Assembly: GCA_031280955.1 (NCBI GenBank)
Contig: JAITGA010000029.1
Span: forward strand, 1 to 64,000
Direction of reading: 5' to 3'
Length of the DNA: 64,000 nt
Source: Lachnospiraceae bacterium
GTDB lineage: Bacteria > Bacillota > Clostridia > Lachnospirales > Lachnospiraceae
Shown: piece after piece, positions 9,320 to 19,006 of the stretch
How positions within the stretch are numbered: position 1 is the first letter of the stretch
Layout: the number at the start of each line of letters is the position of its first letter
Translations under genes and position numbers: made by a program
The notes under the pieces: model-generated
Seen by the model: the letters and a program-made list of their open reading frames with translations, nothing else
Database searches by the model: none
Told to the model about the DNA's origin: nothing

Positions 9320-10488
9320 AGAAGAAGACATGGAAAGGCGCAGAAATATATGTTAAGGCAGTTATCAATTTGCTTTTGTTCGCTTTGACCACATTGTTAG
9401 TCATCTACGTATTACCGCATGTCCTCATATATTTCATGCCATTTGTCATCGGGGCAATTATCGCTTGGATAGCAGGACCGATTATCCGCTTTTGTGAACG
9501 GAAACTGAGACTGCGCCGCAAAGTAACAACTGCCTTGGTGACGATAGTGGTTATCAGCATGGTGTTGACGATGGCGTACTTTGTCGGGGTGTGGCTTGCG
9601 AACAATATCATTAGGTTAATAGCGGAAATGCCGGCACTTTGGGATCGGGTAATCCGTGAAGCCACGGCAGCAGGTGATCGTATCGCCTTGCTTATCAATC
9701 AACTGCCTGATGACCTAAACATTCCTTTGATGGAGCTTCCCGATACTCTTAGCTACTCGTTTGCGGAAGCAGTTGCAGCGGTTGGTGTGCCGACATTTGC
9801 GGCAATGGGACGGTTTGCCATGAGCTTGCCGCTGGTCATCGTCAATGTTGTGATGTGCCTGCTGTCAGCTTATCTTTTTATTGCCGAACGAGGCTTTGTT
9901 GCCAGACTCAGGGTCAATCTCTCTGATGCCGTCAACATGCGGATTTCGATAATCTACGAGAGCATCAATCAATCAGTAGGAGGATATTTCAAGGGGCAGT
10001 TCAAAGTGGCGTTTTGGGTGTTCTTGCTGTTGGCGATTGGCTTTTTGATTCTGCGGATAGAGTACGCAATCGTGATTGCGGTGGTGGTTGCCATTATCGA
10101 CATTCTTCCGGTGTTCGCATCGGGGATAGTCCTTGTGCCGTGGGCGCTTGTAAAGCTCTTCAATGGCGATTACTTCAACTTTTTCGGGATTATGATTATT
10201 CAGATTCTTTGTTATTTGCTGCGCCAGTTCATTCAACCGAAAATTCTGGGCGATACTATCGGCGTAGCCCCGATACCTACCCTTTTTATCCTCTATCTCG
10301 GTTTTCGCCTCGGCGGTATCCTCGGTATGATTGTCGCTTTGCCGATAGCGGTAATCCTAATCAATCTCTACAAAGCCGGTGTTTTCGAGACCACCAAGCA
10401 AAGTATCAGTGTAATTGTCGGCGGTATCAACCGTTTCCGGCGATTACCAACGGCGGATGAACTAAAGGACGGGGAGCAGAAAGGATAG
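9316..10488 (+). CDS. AI-2E family membrane permease
   Basis: An integral membrane protein of 390 residues with about seven or eight hydrophobic segments. The C-terminal half has the family pattern (FKGQFKVAFWVFLLLAIGF, IPTLFILYLGFRLGGILGM, PIAVILINLYKAG). AI-2E (UPF0118/PerM-like) proteins include exporters and sodium/proton antiporters, and the substrate cannot be read from sequence. It is coupled to engB by a 4-nt overlap and lies 3 bp before valS. Confidence 0.88.
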   Translation: MKKKTWKGAEIYVKAVINLLLFALTTLLVIYVLPHVLIYFMPFVIGAIIAWIAGPIIRFCERKLRLRRKVTTALVTIVVISMVLTMAYFVGVWLANNIIRLIAEMPALWDRVIREATAAGDRIALLINQLPDDLNIPLMELPDTLSYSFAEAVAAVGVPTFAAMGRFAMSLPLVIVNVVMCLLSAYLFIAERGFVARLRVNLSDAVNMRISIIYESINQSVGGYFKGQFKVAFWVFLLLAIGFLILRIEYAIVIAVVVAIIDILPVFASGIVLVPWALVKLFNGDYFNFFGIMIIQILCYLLRQFIQPKILGDTIGVAPIPTLFILYLGFRLGGILGMIVALPIAVILINLYKAGVFETTKQSISVIVGGINRFRRLPTADELKDGEQKG

Positions 10489-10491
10489 CGC

Positions 10492-13158
10492 ATGGCAAAG
10501 GAAGCAGCCAAGGCAACAGAGCTTGCCATCACCTACGACCCGGCGGCAATGGAAGAACGCCTTTATCGTGAATGGGAAGAGAAGGGGTATTTTCGGGCAA
10601 ATGTGGATACAGAACGTACCCCTTTTACCATCGTCATCCCCCCACCCAACATCACCGGGCAACTTCATATGGGACACGCCCTTGACAACACAATTCAAGA
10701 TATAATCATCCGTTTTAAGCGGATGCAAGGGTATAATACTCTATGGCAACCGGGTACTGACCATGCCAGCATTGCTACGGAACTGAGAATCATGCAAAAA
10801 TTGCGTGAAGAGGGGACGAGCAAGGAAGAGTTGGGGCGGGAAGCGTTCCTGGAAAGAGCGTGGGCATGGAAAAAAGAGTATGGCAGCGTTATCATTGAGC
10901 AGCTAAAAAAACTCGGCAGTTCATGCGACTGGGAGCGTGAACGTTTCACAATGGACGATGGTTGCAATCGAGCGGTTCTTACATTCTTTTGCGCACTCTA
11001 TGAACGTGGGGTTATCTACCGCGGCAGCAAGATGATCAATTGGTGTCCTGTTTGTAACACCTCGATATCTGATGCCGAGGTCTTACATGTTGAGCAAAAT
11101 ACCAAGCTGTGGCAATTAAAATATCCGCTTGTGAAAAATGACGGCAGTGTCAGTGAAGATGAGTTCATTGTGTTTGCCACGACCCGTCCCGAAACAATCT
11201 TGGGTGATACCGCTGTGGCGGTAAATCCAAAAGACGAGCGATATCGCCATCTGGTGGGGCGAAAGGTGTATATTCCCCTCCAAGAACGTACCATTCTTAT
11301 TGTTGCTGATGATTATGTTGATCCCGAGTTTGGGACAGGTGTGGTCAAAATCACTCCCTCGCATGACCCCAATGACTACGAAGTGGCAAAACGGTGTAAC
11401 TTGCCGGAGCTATGTATTTTGAATGATGATGCTACCATCAATCAAAATGGCGGTCAGTTGGCGGGATTTACCCGTGAGAAAGCACGGCGGGAGGTAGTGG
11501 CGGACTTTGAGCGGCGTGGTTTGTTGGTGAAAGCCACCGACTACACCCACAATGTCGGGACTCATGACCGCTGTGGTACGACGATAGAACCGATGGTCAA
11601 GCCGCAATGGTTCGTGCGGATGGAGGAAATGATAAAGCCTGCCGTGGAAGCGGTCAAAAGCGGCGATGTCAAACTCGTACCGCCACGAATGGACAAGCTA
11701 TTTTATTCGTGGACTGATAATATTCGTGATTGGTGTATTAGTCGGCAACTTTGGTGGGGACATCGGATTCCCGCTTATTACTGTAGTGGGTGCGGGTTGA
11801 TAAATGTGGAAATGACGGCACCGTCAGTATGCAAGGGTTGTAACAGTACTGATTTGTCACAAGACCCGGATACGCTGGATACGTGGTTTTCTTCTGCACT
11901 TTGGCCTTTTTCAACCCTCGGTTGGCCGCAGGAAACGGAGGATCTTTCTTATTTTTATCCTACGAGTGTCCTCGTTACCGGGTATGATATCCTATTCTTT
12001 TGGGTAATCAGAATGATGGTAAGCGGTTATGACCAAATGGGGCAAAAGCCTTTCGATACAGTTCTGCTTCATGGGCTTATCCGTGATGAAAAAGGACGTA
12101 AGATGAGTAAATCACTTGGTAATGGTATCGATCCCCTCGATATTATCGCCAAGTATGGAAGTGATGCCTTGCGTTTCATGCTCGTGACCGGCAATGCCCC
12201 GGGACATGATATGCGTTTTTCCCTAGCAAAAGTAGAAGCGAGCCGCAACTTTGCCAACAAGCTCTGGAATGCGGCACGGTTTATCATGATGAAGACCGCT
12301 GCAAATGATGGCAAACCACCCGCTGTCAGCAGCGAAAATGATACTACGCTTTCCCTGCCTGACCGCTGGATACTCCACGCTGCCAACCGCCTGACCGTCG
12401 AGGTGACGGCTCATCTGGAACACTATGAGTTGGGACTTGCTGCCCAGGCGATATATGATTTCCTCTGGGATGATTATTGTGATTGGTATATTGAGCTGGC
12501 AAAACTGGGGGGTGGTGCGGCACTTCGTCCCGTGATGACGACTCTGCTCAAGTTGCTTCACCCTTTCATGCCTTTCATCACCGAGGAGATATACCGAGTA
12601 CTGTATAGCGATGAGGAATCGCTGATGATTTCGTCATGGGCGATATCCGATGAAAAGTATGTATGTATAGAAGCAGAAAGGGATATCGAGTTACTCAAAG
12701 AAGCTATCCGCGCCATCCGCAATATCAGGGCAGAGGAGAATGTCGCTGCTGATTTGCGCCCTGAAATTCATATAATAGCAAAGAGTGCAGAAGTAGAAGC
12801 CGTTTTTGCACAAAACGAAGCGGCGATAATCACTCTCGCAAAAGCGGGGAATGTGTTTATTGAGGATATGGAAACCCTCGTACCACAGGATGCGGTGTCT
12901 GTGGTCACAAAAGCAGGGGTGATATACATTCCGTTGACCGAACTAGTCAATGCAGAGCGTGAACGGCTGCGCTTATCAGAAGAAGCAAAACGCCTGTCAG
13001 CAGAACTAGCACGAGCAGAAAAACAACTGGCCAATCCGAACTTTGTTGCCAAAGCCCCGCCGGAAAAAGTGGCAAGTGAACATGAGAAGCTACTGATGTA
13101 TCGGCAAATGATGGAACAAGTCAATCTCCGCTTGCAACAATTGGAGGATTTGGATTAG
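10492..13158 (+). CDS. valS: Valyl-tRNA synthetase
   Basis: A class I synthetase of 888 residues, normal for bacterial ValRS. The HIGH-type motif is in PPPNITGQLHMGHAL and the KMSKS motif is intact (GRKMSKSLGNGIDP). The inserted editing (CP1) domain contains TTRPETILGDTAVAV and GTGVVKITPSHDPND. A C-terminal ValRS coiled coil is visible (ERERLRLSEEAKRLSAEL and PNFVAKAPPEKV). It charges tRNA-Val in the cytoplasm. Its position between the lon/engB block and folC follows Bacillota synteny. No T-box motif is visible upstream, where the gene is nearly contiguous with the permease gene. Confidence 0.98.
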   Translation: MAKEAAKATELAITYDPAAMEERLYREWEEKGYFRANVDTERTPFTIVIPPPNITGQLHMGHALDNTIQDIIIRFKRMQGYNTLWQPGTDHASIATELRIMQKLREEGTSKEELGREAFLERAWAWKKEYGSVIIEQLKKLGSSCDWERERFTMDDGCNRAVLTFFCALYERGVIYRGSKMINWCPVCNTSISDAEVLHVEQNTKLWQLKYPLVKNDGSVSEDEFIVFATTRPETILGDTAVAVNPKDERYRHLVGRKVYIPLQERTILIVADDYVDPEFGTGVVKITPSHDPNDYEVAKRCNLPELCILNDDATINQNGGQLAGFTREKARREVVADFERRGLLVKATDYTHNVGTHDRCGTTIEPMVKPQWFVRMEEMIKPAVEAVKSGDVKLVPPRMDKLFYSWTDNIRDWCISRQLWWGHRIPAYYCSGCGLINVEMTAPSVCKGCNSTDLSQDPDTLDTWFSSALWPFSTLGWPQETEDLSYFYPTSVLVTGYDILFFWVIRMMVSGYDQMGQKPFDTVLLHGLIRDEKGRKMSKSLGNGIDPLDIIAKYGSDALRFMLVTGNAPGHDMRFSLAKVEASRNFANKLWNAARFIMMKTAANDGKPPAVSSENDTTLSLPDRWILHAANRLTVEVTAHLEHYELGLAAQAIYDFLWDDYCDWYIELAKLGGGAALRPVMTTLLKLLHPFMPFITEEIYRVLYSDEESLMISSWAISDEKYVCIEAERDIELLKEAIRAIRNIRAEENVAADLRPEIHIIAKSAEVEAVFAQNEAAIITLAKAGNVFIEDMETLVPQDAVSVVTKAGVIYIPLTELVNAERERLRLSEEAKRLSAELARAEKQLANPNFVAKAPPEKVASEHEKLLMYRQMMEQVNLRLQQLEDLD

Positions 13159-13167
13159 CCCCGTTTT

Positions 13168-13244
13168 CGTCATTGCGAGGCGGTTATATACCCGTGTACC
13201 GTCATTGCGGCCTACGAGCCGCAATCTCAGGCCGCAATCTCAGG
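13168..13244. repeat. REP-like palindromic elements between valS and the FapA gene
   Basis: The sequence CGTCATTGCGAGGCGG (13168-13183) is followed by a palindromic unit at 13199-13244 (CGTCATTGCGGCC, then GGCCGCAATCTC). Related units occur near 18.9, 31.3, 62.2, 62.56 and 62.65 kb. They are noncoding and probably a dispersed bacterial palindromic repeat. Confidence 0.75.
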
Positions 13245-13246
13245 TA

Positions 13247-13353
13247 TTTCACTTGCAACAACTGATTTTCTTTGATAAACTGTAGCGATAGCTACGACTG
13301 CTATAATCTATCTTTTCACTTGCAACAACTGATATTCTTTGATAAACTGTAGC
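13247..13353 (+). repeat. Two 40-bp direct repeats immediately upstream of the FapA-family gene
   Basis: Copies at 13247-13286 and 13314-13353 differ by one base and both run from TTTCACTTGCAACAACTGAT to GATAAACTGTAGC. The second copy ends one base before the ATG at 13355, leaving no Shine-Dalgarno sequence. Each copy contains TTGCAA, 17 nt and TAAACT, a weak sigma-A-like pair, so the repeat may be a duplicated promoter. That reading is inference. Confidence 0.7.
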
Positions 13354-13354
13354 T

Positions 13355-14809
13355 ATGGATACATTGCTGGAAAACGTGTTTGAAGAAGTTGATGCTGCCA
13401 CAGAACAATCATTTCTCCCACGAATGGAAGTGAACGGTTCATATGTCCGCGTCACCCCGGATTCGATGGAGGCATGGTTATTTGTGATGCCGCCATCTGC
13501 CAGCGAGGGGAAATACAAGGTCACAGAGTTGGAGACCTATCTGGGAAGCCAAGAAGTACTCTTCGGTTATCACGGTTCAAACCTGCAAGCAATTTGCCAA
13601 AAAGGTGTATATCAACGGGAAATCCTTGTTGCCAGGGGTTTGCTGCCGGTCAACGGTCATGACGGTTACTTTGAATATACATTCAATACCGAGGAAAAAG
13701 TCCCCGAGATTAAAGAAGACGGAACAGTTGATTATTCAGCAGTCAATCGGATAGACAACGTCCGTATCGGCGACAAACTGGCGACTTATCACAAAGCCAA
13801 AAGTGGCGTGACAGGCTCGGACGTAAAAGGGAACTCCCTTGCCCCGGCATCGGTCAAGGATATTCCACCGCTGCGAGGAGCTCATGTCAGTAGCCGTGAT
13901 ACCGATGATACATACTTTGCCGAGCGTGAGGGCAAGGTAGAGCTACGTGACGGCAAGATTGATATCCAAAATATTCACGAAGTCTTCACCGACGTGGACT
14001 TGACGATTGGCAAGATAGAGTTCTTTGGTGATATCATCATCAACGGCAATGTTGAAACAGGGGTGGTCATCAGAGCAGGACGCAATATCGAGGTACGTGG
14101 TTCGGTCGAGGCGGCATCCTTGTTTGCCGGTGGCGACATCATACTCCAGCGTGGCATCCAAGGACAGCAAAGAGGCAGGGTATCAGCACGGGGCAGCGTT
14201 TTTGCGAAGTTTATAGAACAGACAATCATCAATGCCGGGGGTGACGTGACTGCCGACAGTATCATGAACTCCCGTATCCATGCCGAGGGCAAGGTAATCT
14301 TGTCGGGCAAAAGGGGAATGTTGTTGGGCGGCTATACCCATGCGCTTCTGGGCGTAAGCGCGGCTACGATAGGTAATGATGCCGAGGCGCGGACGGTTGT
14401 TCATGCCGGGTGTGAAGCCGAAGTGATAGAAAAGGGAATATCGCTCAAAAAGCGTGAGGTGCAAGTACGTAATATGCTTGAAGCCCTAGTCGATGAACTC
14501 AATGACTTGCGGGAAAAAGCCTCAGTCTATGGCGACAAGCAGGACAAAATGCTGGAAATCACAGCAGCAAAGATTATTCCCCAGGAAAAAGAGCTAAAGG
14601 AAGAGTTGGCAGTCCTGCTCGATGAACAAGTAGAAATCCAGACTATGATCAAAAAGGGCAAGGGAGCGAGTATCAGGGTAGACGGCAACATTTATCAAGG
14701 AACAGTTATCTGCATTTCCCAGTTACAAATGCCGATAGAAACCAATACAATGTTTATGGAATATACGATACAAGGTGGTATGATTGTCGGAGCAGTTATT
14801 ATCCGCTGA
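13355..14809 (+). CDS. FapA family protein (DUF342)
   Basis: A protein of 484 residues. The N-terminal part is mixed alpha/beta. The centre is a polymer-forming beta-helix-like region (about 210-350: IEFFGDIIINGNVETGVVI, IEVRGSVEAASLFAGGDII and similar turns). A coiled coil (about 370-435) and a small beta tail follow. This is the FapA/DUF342 layout, and members are linked to polymer assembly and regulation at the cell surface. The exact role here is unknown. The ATG sits one base after a 40-bp repeat with no Shine-Dalgarno, so translation may be leaderless or the start may differ. The end overlaps folC by 26 nt. Confidence 0.82.
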   Translation: MDTLLENVFEEVDAATEQSFLPRMEVNGSYVRVTPDSMEAWLFVMPPSASEGKYKVTELETYLGSQEVLFGYHGSNLQAICQKGVYQREILVARGLLPVNGHDGYFEYTFNTEEKVPEIKEDGTVDYSAVNRIDNVRIGDKLATYHKAKSGVTGSDVKGNSLAPASVKDIPPLRGAHVSSRDTDDTYFAEREGKVELRDGKIDIQNIHEVFTDVDLTIGKIEFFGDIIINGNVETGVVIRAGRNIEVRGSVEAASLFAGGDIILQRGIQGQQRGRVSARGSVFAKFIEQTIINAGGDVTADSIMNSRIHAEGKVILSGKRGMLLGGYTHALLGVSAATIGNDAEARTVVHAGCEAEVIEKGISLKKREVQVRNMLEALVDELNDLREKASVYGDKQDKMLEITAAKIIPQEKELKEELAVLLDEQVEIQTMIKKGKGASIRVDGNIYQGTVICISQLQMPIETNTMFMEYTIQGGMIVGAVIIR

Positions 14810-16214
14810 ATACAAAGAATGTGAGCAGAAGTTACTGGCGATACCGCGTTTTGCGGTCAAAAAAAACTCGCTTGATTCTATTCGTTCTTTTCTCACATAC
14901 CTTGGCGATAACGCAGATGAAAGCATATGTACCAACCTCGACTATCGTGGCTCTCGTCATTGCGGACAAATACCGGGTATTTTTGCCCCGCTATCCAATA
15001 TCGGCACGAAAGCAAACCCCCTCGCAAACTGCAAAATCATCCATGTCGCCGGAACCAATGGGAAAGGCAGTGTTTGTGCGTATATTGACTCAATCCTCAG
15101 ACATGCAGGGCTGAAAACAGGTCTCTTTTGCTCCCCGCATCTTTTGACTATCAGAGAAAGAATCCGTATCAATGGTGAAATCGTAAGTGAAGCTGTTTTT
15201 GTTTTCGCATATCGCTTGCTTTGTGAACACATGGAAGGATATCGTACTGAGAACAAAATAGATTTCCAACCCACTTTTTTTGAAACGCTTTTCTTGTTAT
15301 CGTTATTCATCTTTGCTGATGAAAAGCTTGATTACCTTATCTTGGAAACAGGCATCGGCGGACGCTTGGATGCGACTAATGCCCTCCTTCACAAGGATTT
15401 GGCAGTAATCACTCCGATTGGTTATGACCATATGGAGTATCTGGGGAATACCCATGCCGAGATTGCCGCCGAGAAAGCAGGCATTATCCGCAGCGGTGTA
15501 CCGACGGTATCAGCGGTGCAAAGTGCCGCCGCCGCTACGGTATTGACACGGATTGCCGCTGAAATCGGCTCTGAACTGACGATAATGGAAAAAGATGCCA
15601 TCGAGATTGAAGAAATCACTGACAAAGGCATTGATTTTTCTTTACAATATCGTTATGATAAGAGGGTCAGCTTTTTGTTACCGGGGGGGGCGTTATATCA
15701 AAGCGGCAACGCTGCCTTGGCAGTGACAGCCGTACTTAGGTTGGACGATACCGCAGTAAGTAACGAGGCTCTGCAAAAAGGGGTCAACCGCATGGAATGG
15801 CCGGCACGGATGGAGGAGTTGAAGCCGCGGGTCTTTTTCGATGGTGCTCACAATGCGGATGGGATAGAGGCGTTCATTGAGTCGGCAAGGGTAATGACAG
15901 GTGGTGAGAAGTATCTGTTATTTGCCGTGTCACGGTGGGGACAATGCCGGGAAATGGTGACGGCATTAAAAGAAGCAGATATTTTTCGGGAAATAATCGC
16001 TTGCCCCTTGGCAAATCCCTTGACAAATGCGGATTCATGCGTGGATTCGCACAAGGAGTTGACGGCACTGTTTGCCGTAGAGGATATTTTTCCCGATATT
16101 AGTAAGGGAATGGCATATTTAACACAAAAGAAAAATGAAAAAGACTATCTCTTCATCGTGGGTTCACTTTACTCATATGGTGAGGTAAATGAAGCTTTAG
16201 AAGTTGTCCATTAA
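14784..16214 (+). CDS. folC: Bifunctional folylpolyglutamate synthase/dihydrofolate synthase
   Basis: A protein of 476 residues in the Mur ligase fold. The ATP-binding loop is VAGTNGKGSVCAYI. Further family motifs are FCSPHLLTIRERI, LETGIGGRLDATN and ITPIGYDHMEYLG, with a C-terminal domain starting near FFDGAHNADGIEAF. It adds glutamate to folates. The suggested TTG start overlaps the preceding gene by 26 nt, and the N-terminal extension of about 75 residues before the P-loop is longer than in many FolC proteins. A later start is possible. The valS-folC neighbourhood is conserved in Bacillota. Confidence 0.93.
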   Translation: MSEQLLSAEYKECEQKLLAIPRFAVKKNSLDSIRSFLTYLGDNADESICTNLDYRGSRHCGQIPGIFAPLSNIGTKANPLANCKIIHVAGTNGKGSVCAYIDSILRHAGLKTGLFCSPHLLTIRERIRINGEIVSEAVFVFAYRLLCEHMEGYRTENKIDFQPTFFETLFLLSLFIFADEKLDYLILETGIGGRLDATNALLHKDLAVITPIGYDHMEYLGNTHAEIAAEKAGIIRSGVPTVSAVQSAAAATVLTRIAAEIGSELTIMEKDAIEIEEITDKGIDFSLQYRYDKRVSFLLPGGALYQSGNAALAVTAVLRLDDTAVSNEALQKGVNRMEWPARMEELKPRVFFDGAHNADGIEAFIESARVMTGGEKYLLFAVSRWGQCREMVTALKEADIFREIIACPLANPLTNADSCVDSHKELTALFAVEDIFPDISKGMAYLTQKKNEKDYLFIVGSLYSYGEVNEALEVVH

Positions 16215-16265
16215 ACCAAGATAGTACGCATGACCGAGAGGCAAGCTCTTTTGGGAGGTAAATAA

Positions 16266-16427
16266 ATGATCAAATTTGAAGAAGAACTAAAAAAATTTCA
16301 TCCCAGCTTGGAAGTCGAGGATGCGGAAGAAGCGATATACAATCAGGATTTGACTGACATGACCGATATCTTGTTGCGGATGCTGGGCAAAGCCGGGAAT
16401 TACGAAGCAGACGTGGAAGATAATTAG
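16266..16427 (+). CDS. Small acidic protein of 53 residues, unknown function
   Basis: A strong ribosome site (GGGAGGT, 8 nt before the ATG) supports translation. The product begins MIKFEEELKKFHPSLEVEDA and ends ADVEDN. It is acidic and mostly helical, with no Cys or transmembrane segment. It lies 51 bp after folC and 9 bp before the zinc-ribbon TPR gene, so it is probably co-transcribed with both. I do not recognise a family. Confidence 0.7.
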   Translation: MIKFEEELKKFHPSLEVEDAEEAIYNQDLTDMTDILLRMLGKAGNYEADVEDN

Positions 16428-16436
16428 GAGAGCATC

Positions 16437-17864
16437 ATGGTATGTTACCATTGTGGCGTGCGTTTGTCCGAGCATGATTTTTGTACCGGCTGCGGAGCAG
16501 ATGTTTCCCTATACAAGAGAATATTAGCCGCTTCCAACCGTCTCTATAATGATGGGTTGGAAAAGGCAGGTGTGCGTGATCTTGCGGGTGCTGTCAGTGC
16601 CCTCAAGCAAAGCTTGAAATACAACAAAAACAATATCAAAGCACGAAATCTACTCGGTCTTTGTTATTTTGAGATGGGTGAGGCGGTTGCGGCGCTCAGT
16701 GAGTGGGTTATCAGCAAGAATATCCGCCCGAACCGCAATATTGCCGATGAATATATCAAGATGATTCAAGCGAATCAGACCCGTCTTGACACCATCAATC
16801 TTACCCTGCGCAAGTTCAACCAGGCACTATCTTACTGCCAGCAGGATAGCCGTGATTTGGCTGTCATTCAGCTAAAAAAGGTATTGTCCAACAACCCTCG
16901 CTATGTCAAGGCACATCAATTATTGGCACTGCTTTATATTGCCGATGAGGAATGGAACTTAGCCAAAATAGAACTGCAAAAATGTAGTGAAATTGATGCC
17001 AACAACACCATTACCCTTAAATATCTGCAAGAAGTGGGGCGGATGATGTTGCCTGAGGATGTCAACTGGAACAATGGCAAAGGAAAAGGGAATGAGGATA
17101 TTGTCCGCTACATGAGCGGGAATGAGACGATTATCCAACCTGCCGGCCGCCGTGATTTCCGAATTTTGACGACGATATTTAACTTTGCGATCGGGATTGC
17201 GATTGGGATTGCGATTGCCGTCAGTCTGATTTTGCCCGCACGTATCAAAGCGGCGCAACTGGAGGTGAATGACCAAGTTCGTGCCATCAGCGAGGAAATG
17301 GATACCAAAACTGCCACTATCAATGAGATGGAAAGGCGTTTGCTTGGTTTGACGGAGGAAAATGAACGTCTTGCCGCGTTGCTTGATGAGTTCCGTTATG
17401 CGGAGATAGATTCCGAGACCAGTGATAATCTGCTTTTGGCAGCAGCGGCATTAGTCGTGGGTCCGCTGGAGGATGACAGGGAAAGTTTGTTGGAGAGGAT
17501 ACTCTTTTATATGGATTCGGTCAGCCATGATGAACTGTCGGAAGCCAATCCCGCTTTTCATACGCTTTACTTTACCATTTTGGAGACCGTGGGAGCAGAG
17601 TTGGGTGAAATGTGCTTTACGTCGGGCTATGATTTTTATCGTGCCGAGGAATACGCCAGTGCAATCCCCCATTTGCTGAGGGCTTTCCAGTATGACCCCG
17701 AAAATGACGAGGCAATATGGTTACTTGCCAATGCCTATGATCGCAATGGCGAAACTGACAAGGCTCGCGAGGCATACGCCCAAGTGATAGAATACTTCCC
17801 CGACACCGACAAAGCCACCCGCTCACAGGAACGTTTGGTGGAACTCAATATCACGGGAGCGTGA
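16437..17864 (+). CDS. Zinc-ribbon TPR membrane protein
   Basis: A protein of 475 residues. It opens with a zinc ribbon (C3, C6, C16, C19: CYHCG and CTGCG), then TPR-like helical repeats to about residue 210 (including KARNLLGLCYFEMGE and VKAHQLLALLYIADEEW). One transmembrane helix (about 240-262, rich in IGIAIGIAIAV) is followed by a coiled coil and a second TPR set (SAIPHLLRAFQYDPENDEA). The first part is probably cytoplasmic and the rest outside. It is likely a scaffold. No catalytic motif is visible. Confidence 0.8.
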   Translation: MVCYHCGVRLSEHDFCTGCGADVSLYKRILAASNRLYNDGLEKAGVRDLAGAVSALKQSLKYNKNNIKARNLLGLCYFEMGEAVAALSEWVISKNIRPNRNIADEYIKMIQANQTRLDTINLTLRKFNQALSYCQQDSRDLAVIQLKKVLSNNPRYVKAHQLLALLYIADEEWNLAKIELQKCSEIDANNTITLKYLQEVGRMMLPEDVNWNNGKGKGNEDIVRYMSGNETIIQPAGRRDFRILTTIFNFAIGIAIGIAIAVSLILPARIKAAQLEVNDQVRAISEEMDTKTATINEMERRLLGLTEENERLAALLDEFRYAEIDSETSDNLLLAAAALVVGPLEDDRESLLERILFYMDSVSHDELSEANPAFHTLYFTILETVGAELGEMCFTSGYDFYRAEEYASAIPHLLRAFQYDPENDEAIWLLANAYDRNGETDKAREAYAQVIEYFPDTDKATRSQERLVELNITGA

Positions 17865-17923
17865 TAGGCGGAGTAATACATCCGAGGGAGTCTAACCGCA
17901 CCAACCCGTGAATACCCAAACAT

Positions 17924-18697
17924 ATGCCAAAAATCATCTTACAACCTGAATATCCTTACCTCTACGAAACGCACTTGCATACCAGCCACGGAAGTGCGTG
18001 TGGAATTGCCTCACCTCGTGAGATGGTGGAAGCCTATCTGGCAGCAGGGTATACGGGAATTTTCATTACCGAACATAACTGGGGCGGCTATACCGCTGTT
18101 CCGACTTATCTTACATGGAGTGACTGGGTACGGAGATTTACCAGCAGCTATTATGAGGCAAAGGAGTATGGGGAACAGTGCGGTCTGGAGGTCTACTGGG
18201 GTTATGAGGCAGGCTTCAATGCCATTGAATATCTGGTTCTGGGACTAACTCCCGAGTTTTTGGAAAATCAGCCCGACTTACGCAATACCTCGATGAAAGA
18301 GCATTATCATATTGTAAAGTCTGCCGGAGGCATGATTGTTCACGCCCATCCTTTCCGTGAAGCATATTATATTCCCAAAACCCGCCCCTTGCCTAAGTAT
18401 AGCGATGCCGTCGAAGGTATCAATGCTACCCATCACAACCGTTATTTTCCCAACAATCATGTCTTTGATGAGCGGGCAATCGACTACGCTAACCGCCACA
18501 ATCTGCCGCTGACAGGCGGCTCGGACATGCACAGCACCCGCCTTATTCATGGAGGGATGTCATTCGCCACCCATCCGGCGGACGAAAAAGCCATAATCGG
18601 GCAAATAGCCACCGGTAGTGGCTATGTATTGACTGATGGTGTGTTTTGGTATGATGCAAAAGGGGCTAAGATGGGCGATGTAAGGTATTATGTATGA
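17924..18697 (+). CDS. PHP domain metal-dependent phosphoesterase
   Basis: A protein of 257 residues with the ordered metal ligands of the PHP superfamily: HLHTSH near the N terminus, an EHN motif (FITEHNWGG), HAHPFRE in the middle and GGSDMHS near the C terminus. Family members hydrolyse phosphoesters, including histidinol phosphate and nucleoside phosphates, and the substrate cannot be assigned. A clear ribosome site is not visible before the ATG. A histidinol-phosphate aminotransferase gene lies 32 kb away and is not evidence of linkage. Confidence 0.85.
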   Translation: MPKIILQPEYPYLYETHLHTSHGSACGIASPREMVEAYLAAGYTGIFITEHNWGGYTAVPTYLTWSDWVRRFTSSYYEAKEYGEQCGLEVYWGYEAGFNAIEYLVLGLTPEFLENQPDLRNTSMKEHYHIVKSAGGMIVHAHPFREAYYIPKTRPLPKYSDAVEGINATHHNRYFPNNHVFDERAIDYANRHNLPLTGGSDMHSTRLIHGGMSFATHPADEKAIIGQIATGSGYVLTDGVFWYDAKGAKMGDVRYYV

Positions 18698-18835
18698 TAT
18701 TTGCATGTTGCTTTGGGTACGAGGTATAAAACAAATAGATAATCAAACCTATAACACGATTGTTAGTTTCATGATACGAGCATTTGAATCAGAGTTCGAG
18801 GGGTTATTAGAAGAGGTGCTTGGTAGGTAGGCTTT

Positions 18836-18875
18836 AAATCAGTTGGTAACAAATTGTTACCAATTGAAAATGCAA
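18836..18875 (+). pseudogene. Short BRO-N-like coding relic
   Basis: This 40-bp stretch is repeated with substitutions at 19178-19217. In frame it reads NQLVTNCYQLKMQ, a motif typical of BRO-N (phage antirepressor-like) domains. No intact frame surrounds it. It is probably a scrap of a second copy of the relic at 19007. Confidence 0.5.
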
Positions 18876-18880
18876 ATTTT

Positions 18881-18980
18881 ACGTCATTCCGAGCTTGACT
18901 CGGAATCTTCTCGGTGCTGCTGATGGTTCGATGGATTGCGAATGATTAAGGGGATTGCGGCTCAGAAGCCGCAATGACGA
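18881..18980. repeat. Pair of REP-like palindromes
   Basis: CGTCATTCCGAGCTTGACTC and its inverted arm CGGAATCTTC (18882-18911) form one palindrome. GATTGCGGCTCAGAAGCCGC followed by AATGACG (18953-18979) forms the other. They are related to the elements at 13.2, 31.3 and 62.2-62.7 kb. The rest of 18698-19006 holds only the short BRO-N relic at 18836 and a weak 41-codon frame. Confidence 0.7.
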
Positions 18981-19006
18981 CGGATGAAAGTTAAATAAAC
19001 AGAAAA

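Noticed and set aside
18705-18830. 41-codon frame after the PHP gene
   Set aside because: No ribosome site, no recognised motif, and it lies in a region of mobile-element scraps.
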